The position numbers were made by a program, and so were the translations under genes. Shown one piece after another: positions 1-10,350 of a stretch of 64,000 bases of DNA (position 1 is its first letter; each line of letters opens with the position of its first letter). The DNA comes from Pycnopodia helianthoides (Eukaryota > Echinodermata > Asteroidea > Forcipulatida > Asteriidae): assembly GCA_032158295.1 (NCBI GenBank), contig CM063256.1:12260953-12324952 (forward strand), read 5' to 3'. A model generated the notes under the pieces. That model worked only from the letters and a program-made list of their open reading frames with translations. It did not search any database and had not been told where the DNA came from.

Positions 1-39
1 TTACCCAGTCAGTTTCCCTTGTGGTTTATTACTTGACAG

Positions 40-215
40 GATTGGTAGTGCACGTAAAAGAACCCAGAACACTTATCGTGGAGGAGTAGGGGTTAACCCC
101 AGTGTTTCTGGTTCACATAGCAAGCACCCTTGTTTACTGGTTTCCTTAGGCTTGCCAACTACAGTGATTAAGTTCACTTATGAGGCATCCTTGGTTTCAT
201 TACCAGAAATATTAT
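40..215. repeat. Dispersed repeat, inverted partner at 40575-40735
   Basis: This stretch matches 40575-40735 in reverse complement, sharing blocks such as AAAGAACCCAGAACACTTAT and GGTTCACATAGCAAGCACCC. A weaker echo of the GTAAAAGAACCC block occurs near 56540. It looks like the tail part of a dispersed element. No coding potential was seen. Confidence 0.7.
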
Positions 216-656
216 ATATAATAAAAAATAATAATAACTGCAAAGATATCAATCAAAGCAGAAAACAAAACCACATTTTGAAAAAAATAAACAGTCTATA
301 GTGTGTATTGAAGAGTACAGTTTGATTGATTGATTGCATATTAATTTCATGATGTCCTTTGACAAAAAAAACCAATACATGAGGTACGAAAATAATTTAA
401 GTTATTCTGTTCTCAATAAATTAAAAGTATAAATTTATCATTATCAGATTATGACACTAATCATAATGATAAAAAAAAGAAGTTAAAAGTGTACCATGCA
501 CGATCGATGCGACGTCAATAAATTTTTACATTACAGTGTAATGGAAATGTATGCATCATTCACATGATTAGCTAATTAAAACACAATTGCTACATTCAGT
601 TCTCAATTACAAAGGACCCAGCCCATGAAATGAACACTTCTGCTATAAATCAGTCT

Positions 657-1180
657 GTACTGGCCATCTTGACACATTGTTATAAATGAAGTAGTTGATA
701 ATGCAACCAGAACGTCAACGCAGAGCATCAAAAACGTACCGCAGTCTTGCAACCACTTCATTGGTTTCCTATTCATTTCTGCAACATTTTAACGATTGCA
801 ACTTTGCTTCACTGTCCTCATTGAATTGGTCATCTTGAAACATTGTCATCGAAGACGTACGTGCAGTTGAAACCCAACAAAAAGTTCAGCGCAGATGCAG
901 ATCATCTAGTTCGTCAAACAAAATTTCAACTAAGAAAAAATTCAGCATGCCTGCGTCACAATTGTTACCTCAACTACTGTAGCACAGTCTCCTTGTGACC
1001 TGTGACTTGGCTTGCAAGGAAGAACTATAAGTACTCCAGTCTTGCAACCACTCCAATGACTTCCTTCTCCTTTCTGCATCATTTACAACATTCTAAAGCT
1101 TGAATGTCCTCATGGATCTGGTCATCTTAACACATTGTTATCATCAAAAAAAATTAGTTGAAACACGACCAGAACGAGAA
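657..1180. repeat. Degenerate direct duplication
   Basis: Two diverged copies can be aligned by eye, at about 740-880 and 1036-1180. Both start near CAGTCTTGCAACCACT and share a later block like TGGTCATCTTGAAACATTGT and then AGTTGAAAC. A third partial copy lies near 660-720. No open frame or RNA structure was recognised, and 216-656 holds nothing I can name. Confidence 0.5.
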
Positions 1181-1350
1181 CCCACCAATTCATGATCAAC
1201 AGAAAGAAAAGGCTTAGCATGCCTTTGTCACTATTTTCACTCTGACTACTGTGACCGTCTCCTTTTTGGGTTCCATGAATCACAGCTTCAAAAACTCAAC
1301 TCCTTTGATAAACGGCACAAAACAAGATCCACAAGCATCACTACAAACAC

Positions 1351-1600
1351 ACAAGGACAAGCAAGATAGTACACATCAGGGAGACTGGCCGTAACATATC
1401 TACAGGAATCAAGGAGCACCGAGCACACGACAGACTAGGACACCTGGATAAATCAGCCATTATCAAACATTCTCACGAACAAGACCACCACATCAACTGG
1501 AAGTAAACCAAGCTCATTGCCCGTCAAGTCCTGGTACCAATGCAGAGTGAGGGAAGCCATTAAAATCAAGTCACACAAAACAGTTCCATCATCATCAAAA
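1351..1600 (+). mobile_element. GIY-YIG endonuclease relic, Penelope-like
   Basis: The plus frame from 1351 reads SKIVHIRETGRNISTG and then KSAIIKHSHEQDHHINW before a stop at about 1504. After a frame change it continues with WYQCRVREAIKIKSHKT. These blocks resemble the C-terminal GIY-YIG nuclease of Penelope-like retroelements: the YIGETGR-type core, the K-SA-EH--hH-I-W block, and the REAI-I segment. Key core residues have changed (YIG is HIR), and stops and a frameshift are present, so it is a dead fragment. It ends about 130 bp upstream of the receptor gene. A second relic of the same class lies at 49449-49705. Confidence 0.65.
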
Positions 1601-1726
1601 ACAATCTTGCTCAAGTCTTCATGGTTTTTCTTTCTGTTTCCATCTTTAGAGAGCTTTAAGAACTGTTTTTCCCAAGAAGTTGTTTGTGCTTTGTAAATCA
1701 TTTTTTTTTTTTCAATCATAATTATA

Positions 1727-2724
1727 ATGGAAGGGAGTCCAACAGACCAAGGTCCCACAAACAACAGTGTTGTTTTGTTGGACAATTTCATTTTTGTGAT
1801 CAGCACAATTGGACTTTTAACAAACATTATCCTTGTCATTTTTGTGGCACGCATCAAGTTGCTGCAGACTCCCTTCAACATCATCCTGTGTAACCTTGCT
1901 GCAGCTTGTATCTGCTCACTGACTCGAACTGTATGTTTTTGTGCGTTATACTGGCCTGAAGTGCCATCCGATTCGGCCAAGGTAAATTTTTTACTTTTAT
2001 TTCTGATTAACAATAACGCTTCCGGCCTGTTTGTGACAATCATTGCCATCGAGCAACTTTTAGCCACGTTCCCATCACCAAAATACTCTTCATTTTTCAA
2101 AAAGAAAAGCTGTTTGGCCAAAGTCTGTGCTGGAACCTGGATCTTTGCCATATTAGGCGGACTAGTAAAGCCGCTATTGGAACTATTTAATATAAATAGG
2201 AACACAAAAATATTTGTAATAGTCCTTTTTATTGTGTGTTTCCAACTCTTGTTCCTTATTATGAACTTCGTCTTGTACTTGTGTACTTTGGCAAGACTTT
2301 GGAGGAGTCCGCTCGCATCGTCATCCCTTCAGCGAAGGATAATGATCAAGTTGGTTACTACTTCAATTGCCACAATTGTGAGCAATGCTGCAGTGTTAGT
2401 ACATGCAGGTCTATTTTGGGGTTTTTTGAATTACATGATACCGCACAGTTACAAGTAAGTAGAGTAGTTATAAATGCAGTCAATGCATGTATCACTCCAA
2501 TCATCTACGGCTATCTACGAATCAACTTGAAGAAAACTGTGGGCGAATTATACAGCGGCTGTTGCTGCCAGGCGAGCCCCAAAACGGCACATCGAGATAC
2601 GTCCCGGTTCCATGGCCGGTCGGCAAACAACGCTTTGTCAGTGATATCACCACAGATGGTCACTCCACAAAAAGACCAAGTGGCTCCATCATGCCTTGAT
2701 GTTGACATTGAACAGCCAAACTAG
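1727..2724 (+). CDS. Divergent rhodopsin-like GPCR, frame broken before TM7
   Basis: An intronless seven-helix receptor of about 330 residues, expected in the plasma membrane; ligand unknown. The frame from ATG 1727 runs 243 codons to TAA 2456-2458 and carries TM1-TM6. These include an N-terminal NNS glycosylation site, TM1 with the Asn of GLLTN, TM2 LQTPFNIILCNLA, and a Trp in TM4. TM7 (NACITPIIYGYLR) and a CCC-bearing tail continue in the frame one base back and stop at 2724. The break lies at AAGTAAGT, so either one base is missing or the gene is decayed. Canonical motifs are absent: Asp2.50 is Cys, DRY is EQL, NPxxY is TPIIY, and no Cys marks the start of TM3. That suggests a lineage-specific or atypical receptor. 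It lies opposite to, and perhaps inside an intron of, the GCKR-like gene. Confidence 0.8.
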
Positions 2725-3189
2725 TCAAACCATTGGACGATGATTGTTGTAAAGTTTGAGTATTTCTCAGATATTTGTTTGAGTCATAATGTAGGAAACT
2801 AAACTTCAGCAGTTTGTTGGAACAGCATGATTTTGGAGTACAATTCTATCAATATTTATATTTCTTTAACAAATACTTGTTATGCGTCACAAGTCATATT
2901 TTATTTTGACATGAATACTGTTCCGACAATCCAAGGTTTAATGTCAAAGTCCTATATTGATAAAAGTATAAGAAGTATTGATTGCGCTTTGTGTCATTAG
3001 CATGCACCTGAAAGCTTTTTTAAAAATGAGAGAAAAAAAAGAGATATAGTCTAACTCACAAGGCCAGACGGCCACTTCAAAGTGAGAACAACACTTTACT
3101 GATTTGGGCTGTCAAACAAATCAACTGTCATCTGGGGCTGAAACAGAGTTACCCCCTTCACAGTCCGTAAGGATATGTAGGCATGGGTA
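2725..3189. other. Non-coding stretch after the receptor
   Basis: AT-rich DNA following the receptor stop. No canonical AATAAA was seen close to the stop and no exon-like open frame was found. Confidence 0.4.
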
Positions 3190-3370
3190 TCATCCACTAG
3201 GAGCCTGGTTGGTAAAGCAGAATGCACTACCTTCCCAACTTTTTACGAAGCAATTATGGTTAGGTGCCTTGCTCAAGGGCACAAGTGTCATGACCAGGGT
3301 TCGAACCCACACTCTGCTGCTGACAACACTTCAGAGCTTGGGTCCGGTGAACTAGACCGCTCGGCCAACA
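3190..3370 (-). mobile_element. tRNA-derived SINE copy
   Basis: Read on the minus strand, the head carries a GGTTCGAA-type B box (plus strand GGGTTCGAACCCACACTCTG), preceded by a degenerate A box. A tail with CTTGAGCAAGG-like sequence follows. The same layout recurs at about 38810, 41880, 46930, 47690 and 51700, so it belongs to one SINE family. From 3371 to 4514 I see no gene or clear repeat. Confidence 0.7.
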
Positions 3371-4514
3371 TGCGTATGGCTATGTGCGCTGTGGCTGTAG
3401 CAAACCGGTCTTAACCAGCCCAAGCTACGTCATTATCAGCCATTGAACACTATTATTGTTGAAATGAATTGTATGAAAAATATCAAATGACAAGGATCTA
3501 TGTGTGAGATATAGAAAAAAAATATAGGACACATTTAATTCATACACTATTATACACTATTGGATGCATATGGGTACAATACAGACGAATATAGTCGCAA
3601 GGTGAAATCTGGGCCAATATTGTTTGGATAAGTGTTTCCTTAATTGTTTTCTGTATCTCACAGAGTTATATTTGTACCTTAAATACTTCTCTCTAGTTTT
3701 GGCATCAGTCAGCTCGGGAAAAGTGTGATACTTATGTGTGCCGCTATCGTTTCATGGGAATGTAGCAAGCGATGTTTGCGCATGTGTAATGACTACGACA
3801 GTTCATTGATTGCTTTGTATGAAGCATGCCTAGTAAGCTGTTACACATGCGACAGTCTACTACGCATGCATATTTACTCTGTGCGTGAATATTGGTGCCT
3901 GCACTTGTCAAACAGCAAAAATAGCATCTGGCATGTGTTGGTGAGGGGTGGACAGAGAGTACTACTTTTTAAAGGCCCCCACGCCCTTCAATGGAAAAAC
4001 AGCCTGACTCGAAAAGATAAAATGTACATGACTCAGGACAGAGATTTTGCCATAAAAAATGGGACCAAAGTTTTTTTTAAACGGCCAAGATAAGAAATGC
4101 TATTCATAATCATACACTGTAATTTGAAACTTCCAAAAAAAGCACCCTCAATTTACCCAGAAATGATCCAACAACCCAAATTTTCAAGTTAGGCCGTTTT
4201 GCCGTCCATAGTAAAACTTTTCAACATTTGTCTGTGTCAGTTTCAATTAATATGTTCATAGTAACAACCCAGACCACACCACAGCATAATCTACAGATTG
4301 CTTGCTAGATTTTGAAGTAATTTTTCTCTCTCCAAAAGTTGATTATTTCCACTGACAATTCTTCTGATTCTTCATTATATAGTGCAGCCATCCGTAAAAT
4401 TAGAATATCACTAGCCCTTATTGCATTGCTTAGGGACACAAGTGTCAAATATCAGTGCTAAATATGAGAGCCTTTGTGGTCTTTCCTTTGTCAAATCAGG
4501 GTTTCACTGCGGCA

Positions 4515-4833
4515 AGATATTTTCAAAGGAAACTGATTACTCCAGAAGCTCCATAAATGTTCTGAAAAACTAAACGGCAGGTGGGCAGGATTGGAATACT
4601 GCCCCGAAGTTTTTTTTTTTGTGGCCAAATACTTTAAACGGAAAAAAATTACTCCAGAAGCTCCATAATTGTTCTGAAAAATAAAACCGTAGGTGGGCCG
4701 GGTTGTAATACTGCCCCAAAGTTTTTTTTTTGTGGCAAAATATTTTAAACGGGAAAAAATTACTCCAGAAGCTTTATAATTGTTCTGAAAAATAAAACCG
4801 TAGGTGGGCCGGGTTGTAATACTGCCCCAAAGT
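4515..4833. repeat. Tandem repeat, three copies of about 112 bp
   Basis: TTACTCCAGAAGCT recurs at 4537, 4649 and 4760, spacing 112 and 111 bp. Each copy continues with a GTTCTGAAAAA block, GGTGGGC and then ACTGCCCC. The last two copies are nearly identical. It lies just outside the 3' edge of the fourth GCKR-like exon. Confidence 0.85.
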
Positions 4834-4868
4834 GGTTTAAAGTTTAATTAGTAAGACTTTTAGTTTAC

Positions 4869-5009
4869 CTCCTGAAGAGCTTTGATACCAGCTTTTGGAC
4901 TGTCTTCGGGAGACTCTTGTGATGTCAACAATGCAGCATCACCACCAGCAATGATATACTCACAGCAAGGTTTGCAGTCGATCTTGACTAACAAAGCATT
5001 TATGGATTT
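4869..5009 (-). CDS. GCKR: GCKR-like exon 4
   Basis: 141 bp, 47 codons in phase 0. It is flanked by a TCATTTCAG acceptor and a GTAAAC donor. It encodes KSINALLVKIDCKPCC and then EYIIAGGDAALLTSQESPED, which matches the AGGD block that follows the first SIS motif in GCKR. Confidence 0.88.
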
Positions 5010-8000
5010 CTGAAATGAGAGTTATTCATCACATAAAGTACTGCGTCTGGTCATTATATTCAAGAACACACCTTTATGGACCATGTGACCTGTGACATCA
5101 CTTGTTTACAAAAGAGCCACACTGAGACAGGGCTCCCTGCAGGCACAATTTGTACAATAGAAGACAACATCAAATCTTATACTTTACGGAGGTTGCATTT
5201 GTCTGATTTGCATCATCTTTTAGTATGAAGAAAGGGGCACTTCTTGTTCATCTTTTAAAATACTTTTATAACTTTTGAATTTAGGTGGAAATTATGACAC
5301 AAAATGACAAATTTCCCATATGACCAGTGCAGTATCTTGCCTGCCAGAAAGGCCAAAGAATGTTCATGTACAAGGTCAATCTTTTGTAAACAAAGGTGTC
5401 ACAGTCCATACTTGTAGTTTGTACATTTATTCATTCTCTAGAGTAAAGTGTTAAAAAGTTTTTTGAAGAAACTCCTGCTGTTGAGTGTGACTTTATTCAA
5501 TAGACCCTTTCCATGAAATATGTAAATTGAACGTCGCGCGTTCGACTCTCCCTACTGTTTGGCCAAACAAGTGAATATCGCGCCTTTTTGTATGGGACTG
5601 ATGGTGGCATGACGCACACGCATTTGTTTGCTGCCTAAAGTGCACAACTCTACGGACGTTTGCCAACCAATAGTGTCTGTACAAATGCATGAATGTAATT
5701 ATCATGTTTCACCGGAAGGGTCCATTATTCATTATTGACCCTTTGCACTGATATTACGTAATCACTGTGTCTGCCATTTTGGGAGTCAAATTGCATGCAA
5801 AGATATAGAAACTCCATCGACAATCACACCCCAATGTTTGCGACCATCAAATACCGTGTCTAATGATATCATGAATGTCAGTTGGGCAAAACTTTTTAAT
5901 TGTTTACAAGTAACCGGAAACGGAGGTCAAGTCTTGCTCTCGGATTTTCTTTGTTAATTTGTTAAATTTATTTTACTTTCAAATACTTCATGGCTAAATT
6001 TTACTTTCTGAACAACAGGATATAATTTTTATAGCCATTTATGTAAACCACGTTAACCAAAGTATTTCAAGAAACAGAATTGCGCACACGTAAAACTTAA
6101 TATGGTTGGGACCAACTTGGTCCCGGAGATTCAAATACACGCAAGACTTGCACAGTCAATCGGATTGCCTATTTGTTTTTTCTGAATACTCACTGTTATT
6201 AGAAATCCTATTCTACCGGACGTTCCGCATCCACTGAACACAATATCTTCCAAAGCTCTGATCCTTCTTCTGATGGAAAACAAAAAGGTTGTTTCAATTT
6301 AACCTGAATGCACTTTGTTTTATTTATATTTTTTAATATTTGTTTGTAACCAGTTGATGCTGGATGTGGTGTCAATATTTTCCCTGCTAGAATTTGAGTC
6401 ACATGCATTTTGTAACAAAGTCCACCCATACTTTACACTACAGAGCGTGGCCAGAGCATGCACTTCCCTGAGCAACACTTTGTTTCACCCACACAAAGAG
6501 TACAGTTGGTGTCAGAAAAAATGTCACGCTTTGTTGGCGCGGTACAGACAGGAACAAAAGGCGCTGGAATCAACAATCAAAACCACTCTTTACCAAGAGT
6601 TATTGTGTCATCTCCACCTCCATACCTTTTTTTTGTTTGACAAGCCAAGAATAGGAAATTGATAGGCTGCCAAGATTTGTTTCCCACTGTTCTTAGCACC
6701 AAGGTAAGCAATAGATCAAGGATGAGATTCCAGCATGTCATGGCTGATTAGTGATTATTGACCGTGGCTTAATATGGCTGCTAGTATTAGCGAGTTACGG
6801 TAAACAAACGGTTGTCAGTCACTTCGTACCGTTGCCACTTCGTACATGTACCTTGGCAAAGTTGGTCACTTCGTACCGTCAACTGAGTCACTTCCGCAGC
6901 TGCGTCCCTCTAAGCCTGTTGAATGTCAGTAAAATCTTGTCCATGTGGCCCTTTGTTAAATTCCATTAAATTATACGTTTGCCAAAAAAATATATATATA
7001 TTTTAATAAAAGTAATGTTTGTCAATTAACGAGACTTTGGTGGTTTGACCCTCTTCAAATGAGGCAGAAATCCAGAATGGGAACGATGGTACGAACTACG
7101 AAGTGTCTTGTAAAATGTACCAAGTGTCCAAGGTCTGAAGTGTCCAAAGTCACTTCATACCTTGCAAAAGGTACAAAGTGTCTTGTAAACAGTAAAGGTA
7201 CCAAGTGTCCAAGGTACGAATTGTCCAAGGTACGAAGTGTCCAAAGTCACTTCGTACCTTGCAAAAGGTATGAAGTGTCCAGGGTACGAAGTGATCAAGG
7301 TACGCGAAGTGACCTGACACCAATCAAACAGGGCTTCCATACAAACTGTCTCAAAAGGGAACACTGTAAATCCAAGTGCCAAATATAGGTTTTCTCAGTC
7401 AAATTCGCCAAATTTAATTTTTGTGCATTCAAATTAAAGCTATTTTGCCTTTCCAGTTTTTACTTTGTTTCAAATTCAGAATTCGGGCATTCAATTTCGT
7501 TTTGAGGCGTTCAAATTCCTTTAGCACTGTGTTCAATTTAGCATATCGGCATTCTTTTTCGTGACGCACAATCATCATACAATTTAGCAAAGCTGGTTCG
7601 ACTGGAGATTTTTACTGATTTATTTTTTTTCAATTTCGTAAAGAGGCAATCAATTTCGCTAAATGAGAATTCAAATAAGTAAGATAAAGAAATGCGAATA
7701 AAAAACAGTACTTGGCAAACGTTTCGTATCTTCACTTTAATTCAGGCAAACCATATATTTTTTCTTTATTTATGTTTCCTGTAGATTTTACATGGGACCC
7801 ATTAGATTGTTCTTCTTCTTTGTTTTCTTCTTTATTCATTTCTTGAATTTTGTTTGGGATCTTTATCGGTTAACTGACCAAGACCTAATGTTCCTTTATG
7901 TTTTTCCTGGTTTCTTATTGAGCTGCCATTTCTAGAAATATGCATGTAAAACTGAAGCGCAAGCGCGTTTTCGAAGTACATTGGCAAAGTTACTCAAGTG

Positions 8001-9267
8001 CCAATAAATAAACCGTATTTATGCCTTTAACAATCGAAAGAAAACAGCGCGTTTTTTAGATTCCAGAAATGACTGCCCAAAAATGAATTCAAATGACTAC
8101 ATACACGCCTCAAAAAGCTCCTGCGAATTTGAATGCTGCTTTGTTGAATTGTTAAATTAAATTGATTATTAATTGTTAAATCGAATGACGCAACAGTACA
8201 TTTGACTAGTCATAAAACGAAATCGAATGACCCTTTTCAGCAGCATTCGATTTCGGGCAAAATAGAATGGCCCAGTGGTTTAATTGGCTGCTCATTTGCC
8301 GAAATTGACCGAGAAAACCTATATCAAAATGTTTATTGTCTTTACTTCGTTTAGTCAGAGATTTATTTTTGTACGACAACATTCTGCCAACACTGATTTT
8401 GGGTTGGGGTTGCCAAAATTAATACTGCGAGTGGTATCGGAAAAGTTTTGGAAATCTCTGCTAAACTGGTTAATAATTAAAGGAAGACTTAACATACATG
8501 CTCCTTAACGATGTTTACGACTTCCTCGGAAATGCTCTGCAGTTTAAAAATCACTTCATTGCTGAAGATACCACAGCTTTTATAAGAACCCCATCCTTCA
8601 AAAATTTGGCTGTCACAGCAGTAGAGAAGCTTAATCAAATCTGTAACGAAATACAAATGTGAGAAAATAGAATTAGCTGTTGCATAATGCTTAGCAACCA
8701 AAATGACCCTTGGTTCATCGCAGGATTTTTTTTTTAAACTATGGGGCATTCTGGACCCAAATGTTGAAAGTTTGCAGGCCTGGATATTCATGTTTAAGAG
8801 GGCAAGGCCATTTTTCTCTTTGCAAAGGGGACTCACACTGGAAAATCTTAAAGTCTATGGGAAACTTTTGAAGGGGCACAGAGGCCTAGGGCAACAGAGA
8901 CAATGGCCGCTGTGAAATTCCAGGTCTGGTTTGGCAAAGCAAGCTGAATTGAAACAAGATCCTTGGAATGTTTTCTACATGGTGTTTATCTTGGTTTTAA
9001 ACATCCTACTGTGCAATCTTATAAAATAATAAATGGTTTGTCTAGATTTTTTTGTGAATTTGATCTGAATATTTTTTTTAATATAAATTTGACCATGAAA
9101 GTTACTTTAACACCCACAATTTAAAATCAGCTTTCAAAAGCAACTAAGCTTTGCTTACCATGTGAATTACAGATGTCAATGTTGAATGTGAGTTCATTGC
9201 TAGTTTCTGTTACTGGTGTAGTGTCTTCAAAGTCAACCATCATTCCGCATGTTGTGGTTTCACTCAT
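4869..9267 (-). CDS. GCKR: Glucokinase regulatory protein-like gene, 5' part
   Basis: Four coding exons run leftward: 9267-9159, 8640-8498, 6269-6194 and 5009-4869, about 155 residues in all. Vertebrate GCKR is a sugar-phosphate-binding SIS protein that inhibits hexokinase IV and holds it in the nucleus. Supporting motifs are an N-terminal block TPVTETSNELTFNIDI, then LIKLLYCCDSQIFEGW, the SIS core IVFSGCGTSGRIGFL, and EYIIAGGDAALLTSQESPED. The start at 9267 is the first Met of an exon that ends in a GTAAGC donor. The phase between exons 2 and 3 fits only if a second donor and acceptor pair is used, or if one base is in error. The rest of the SIS domains and the C-terminal part are not visible between 4868 and 1, so the gene either continues leftward past the receptor or is truncated. 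Several MITEs lie in its introns. Confidence 0.85.
5075..5410. mobile_element. MITE family with TATGGACCATGTGAC ends
   Basis: It has imperfect terminal inverted repeats: TATGGACCATGTGACCTG at the left and GTGTCACAGTCCATA at the right, each backed by a TTTACAAAAG-type block. Further copies lie at 10525-10842 and 34424-34752, sharing the internal block TCCCTGCAGGCA. It is inserted in GCKR-like intron 3. Confidence 0.75.
5499..5726. mobile_element. Short inverted-repeat element
   Basis: The left end AATAGACCCTTTCCATGAAA and right end TTTCACCGGAAGGGTCCATT are inverted copies with a few mismatches. TATTCA flanks both sides as a possible target duplication. The interior has no open frame of note. 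Confidence 0.6.
5740..6170. repeat. Dispersed repeat, inverted partner at 18860-19150
   Basis: Blocks TTTACAAGTAACCGGAAACG and GGTTGGGACCAACTTGGTCC reappear in reverse complement at about 19110 and 18930. The order is preserved on the opposite strand, so this is a moderately diverged dispersed element in GCKR-like intron 3. Confidence 0.6.
6194..6269 (-). CDS. GCKR: GCKR-like exon 3, SIS core
   Basis: It encodes ALEDIVFSGCGTSGRIGFL, the sugar-phosphate-binding GTSGR signature of the first SIS domain, and ends at a GTGAGT donor. The best-looking acceptor (CCATCAG) gives a one-base lead that does not fit exon 2 when that exon ends at 8498. An acceptor at 6256/6257, giving a start at 6255, would restore phase if exon 2 instead ends at 8494. 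Confidence 0.85.
6820..7330. repeat. Cluster of CACTTCGTAC / GTACGAAGTG motifs
   Basis: The ten-base motif CACTTCGTAC and its complement GTACGAAGTG recur many times, commonly extended as AAGGTACGAAGTGTCC. Units are irregularly spaced and occur in both orientations, so the cluster can fold on itself. No protein function is supported. Confidence 0.75.
7384..8323. mobile_element. Non-autonomous element with 31-bp TIRs
   Basis: The left end TATAGGTTTTCTCAGTCAAA is matched in inverted form by the right end TTGACCGAGAAAACCTATA, with similarity continuing to about 31 bp. The 940-bp interior is AT-rich and carries many ATTCAAATT / ATTCGATTTCG-type motifs but no transposase. It is located in GCKR-like intron 2. 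Confidence 0.75.
8498..8640 (-). CDS. GCKR: GCKR-like exon 2
   Basis: 143 bp. A TTTCGTTACAG acceptor precedes it and GTATGT follows. It encodes LIKLLYCCDSQIFEGW and then VIFKLQSISEEVVNIVKEH, matching the helical region of GCKR before the first SIS core. The split Asp codon joins exon 1 (G) to this exon (AT). A second donor, GTTAAG, four bases further on would add four bases and may be the real end. Confidence 0.85.
8775..8928. mobile_element. CAGGCCTGG-family MITE with GTTTG duplication
   Basis: The ends CAGGCCTGGATATTCA and GAAATTCCAGGTCTG are inverted repeats. GTTTG flanks both sides (8770-8774 and 8929-8933). The host sequence resembles 62400-62470, where the same segment is uninterrupted. 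Relatives lie at 11458, 35236, 48592, 50476 and 56640. Confidence 0.8.
9159..9267 (-). CDS. GCKR: GCKR-like exon 1 with start codon
   Basis: ATG at 9267-9265 begins MSETTTCGMMVDFEDTTPVT and the exon ends at a GTAAGC donor after one base of an Asp codon. The TPVTETSN block corresponds to the conserved PITEKSNP-like N-terminal segment of GCKR, which supports this start. Confidence 0.8.
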
Positions 9268-10081
9268 TCAGTTGTAGAGGCAAGAAATTTAACTGTAAAA
9301 GACCTGGTACAAAAAAAAAAACATTTGAAAAGGAAAAAGAAAAACATTGTTTTTCGGACAATTAAATTAATACTCATGCTAGTATTTTCAAAAAATAAAC
9401 CATCTACCCAACCTGAGAAAATGTTACCATCTTCTGTGTTCACCATTTCATGAAAACATGAAAAATACCTAATGGTATGAATGCAAACATTGTTTTAATG
9501 GCCTCAGGTTTTGACAAAGCATAGCAGAGTATTTCAGCCTTTGAGAAAGTCCTCAAGGACCAAATGTGATACCATTAGCATAAAAAATGGTGTACGGTTT
9601 GTCAGGGATTTTAGTGCAAAATCAATCAGGCTTAATATTTAAATCTGGAACGAGCAATGGTGATTTAATTGCATCGCAATACATGTATGCAATTTCTCGA
9701 CTTTGACAACAGTTCATACCAGAGCAGTACATTTCTCTCGGGAAATATTTGTATTTCAGATAGAAATATTTCTCTGAAAAATTGGTACTTCCAAATTTTT
9801 GATATAAGGGCTTACACAGAGTCACTATTGCTACTTGTATATTCAGACTATTTGATTAAACATCTGAGTAGATCATATTTGCAACAACCACCTAAAACAC
9901 ACTCCTTATCTCCCTCAAGATTAATAGTCCAAGTGCACAATGCTTCAACCATTGATAACTGCCAATATTTGTTCACTCTTTTGAGAAAAATACAGCTCCT
10001 TTGTTGCTGTTGCAGCCATCATAAGGGTTTATGGTAAATTGTCTTGTGTTTTCTTGACTTGGCCGAGTTGTCTTACATGTA
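9268..10081. other. Upstream region of GCKR-like gene
   Basis: AT-rich DNA in which any promoter of the minus-strand gene should lie. I see no TATA box, initiator or binding-site cluster I would defend, and no exon. Confidence 0.35.
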
Positions 10082-10350
10082 GGCCAAATAAAAAAAGACA
10101 TGTTTAGCGTCCCAGCCCACTTCCTTTTTGGAGGCCGCCTCCTGTTTTTGGTTTTTATTATTTGGATTTAAGGATACATTTTAATGATCTATGACAAAAA
10201 CAATTAATTTCAAAATAAAAGATCATAATTATTTCTAGACTTTAGCATACCAAAAAAACACAAAGAAAAAAAGCTGGCAATCATCTTGAAAAATAGCCCG
10301 GCTGGTTGTCTTTAAAAAAGTGTCGGGCGGCCATTTAAAAAAAAGGTTAA
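10082..10350. mobile_element. Truncated TTAGCGTCC-family MITE
   Basis: It shares its left end (AGGCCAAA... ACATGTTTAGCGTCC), the GGCCGCCTCC block, and the AAAAATAGCCCGG and GGTTGTCTT-type blocks with the full copy at 15592-15942. It lacks the right terminal repeat. Confidence 0.7.

Noticed and set aside
1453..2205. 250-codon open frame on the minus strand
   Set aside because: It overlaps the receptor in antisense and the endonuclease relic. Its translation mirrors transmembrane codons and shows no domain of its own.
2455..2479. 25-base intron to repair the receptor frame
   Set aside because: GTAAGT and a later GCAG exist, but 25 bases is far below any workable animal intron length and it would remove TM7 residues.
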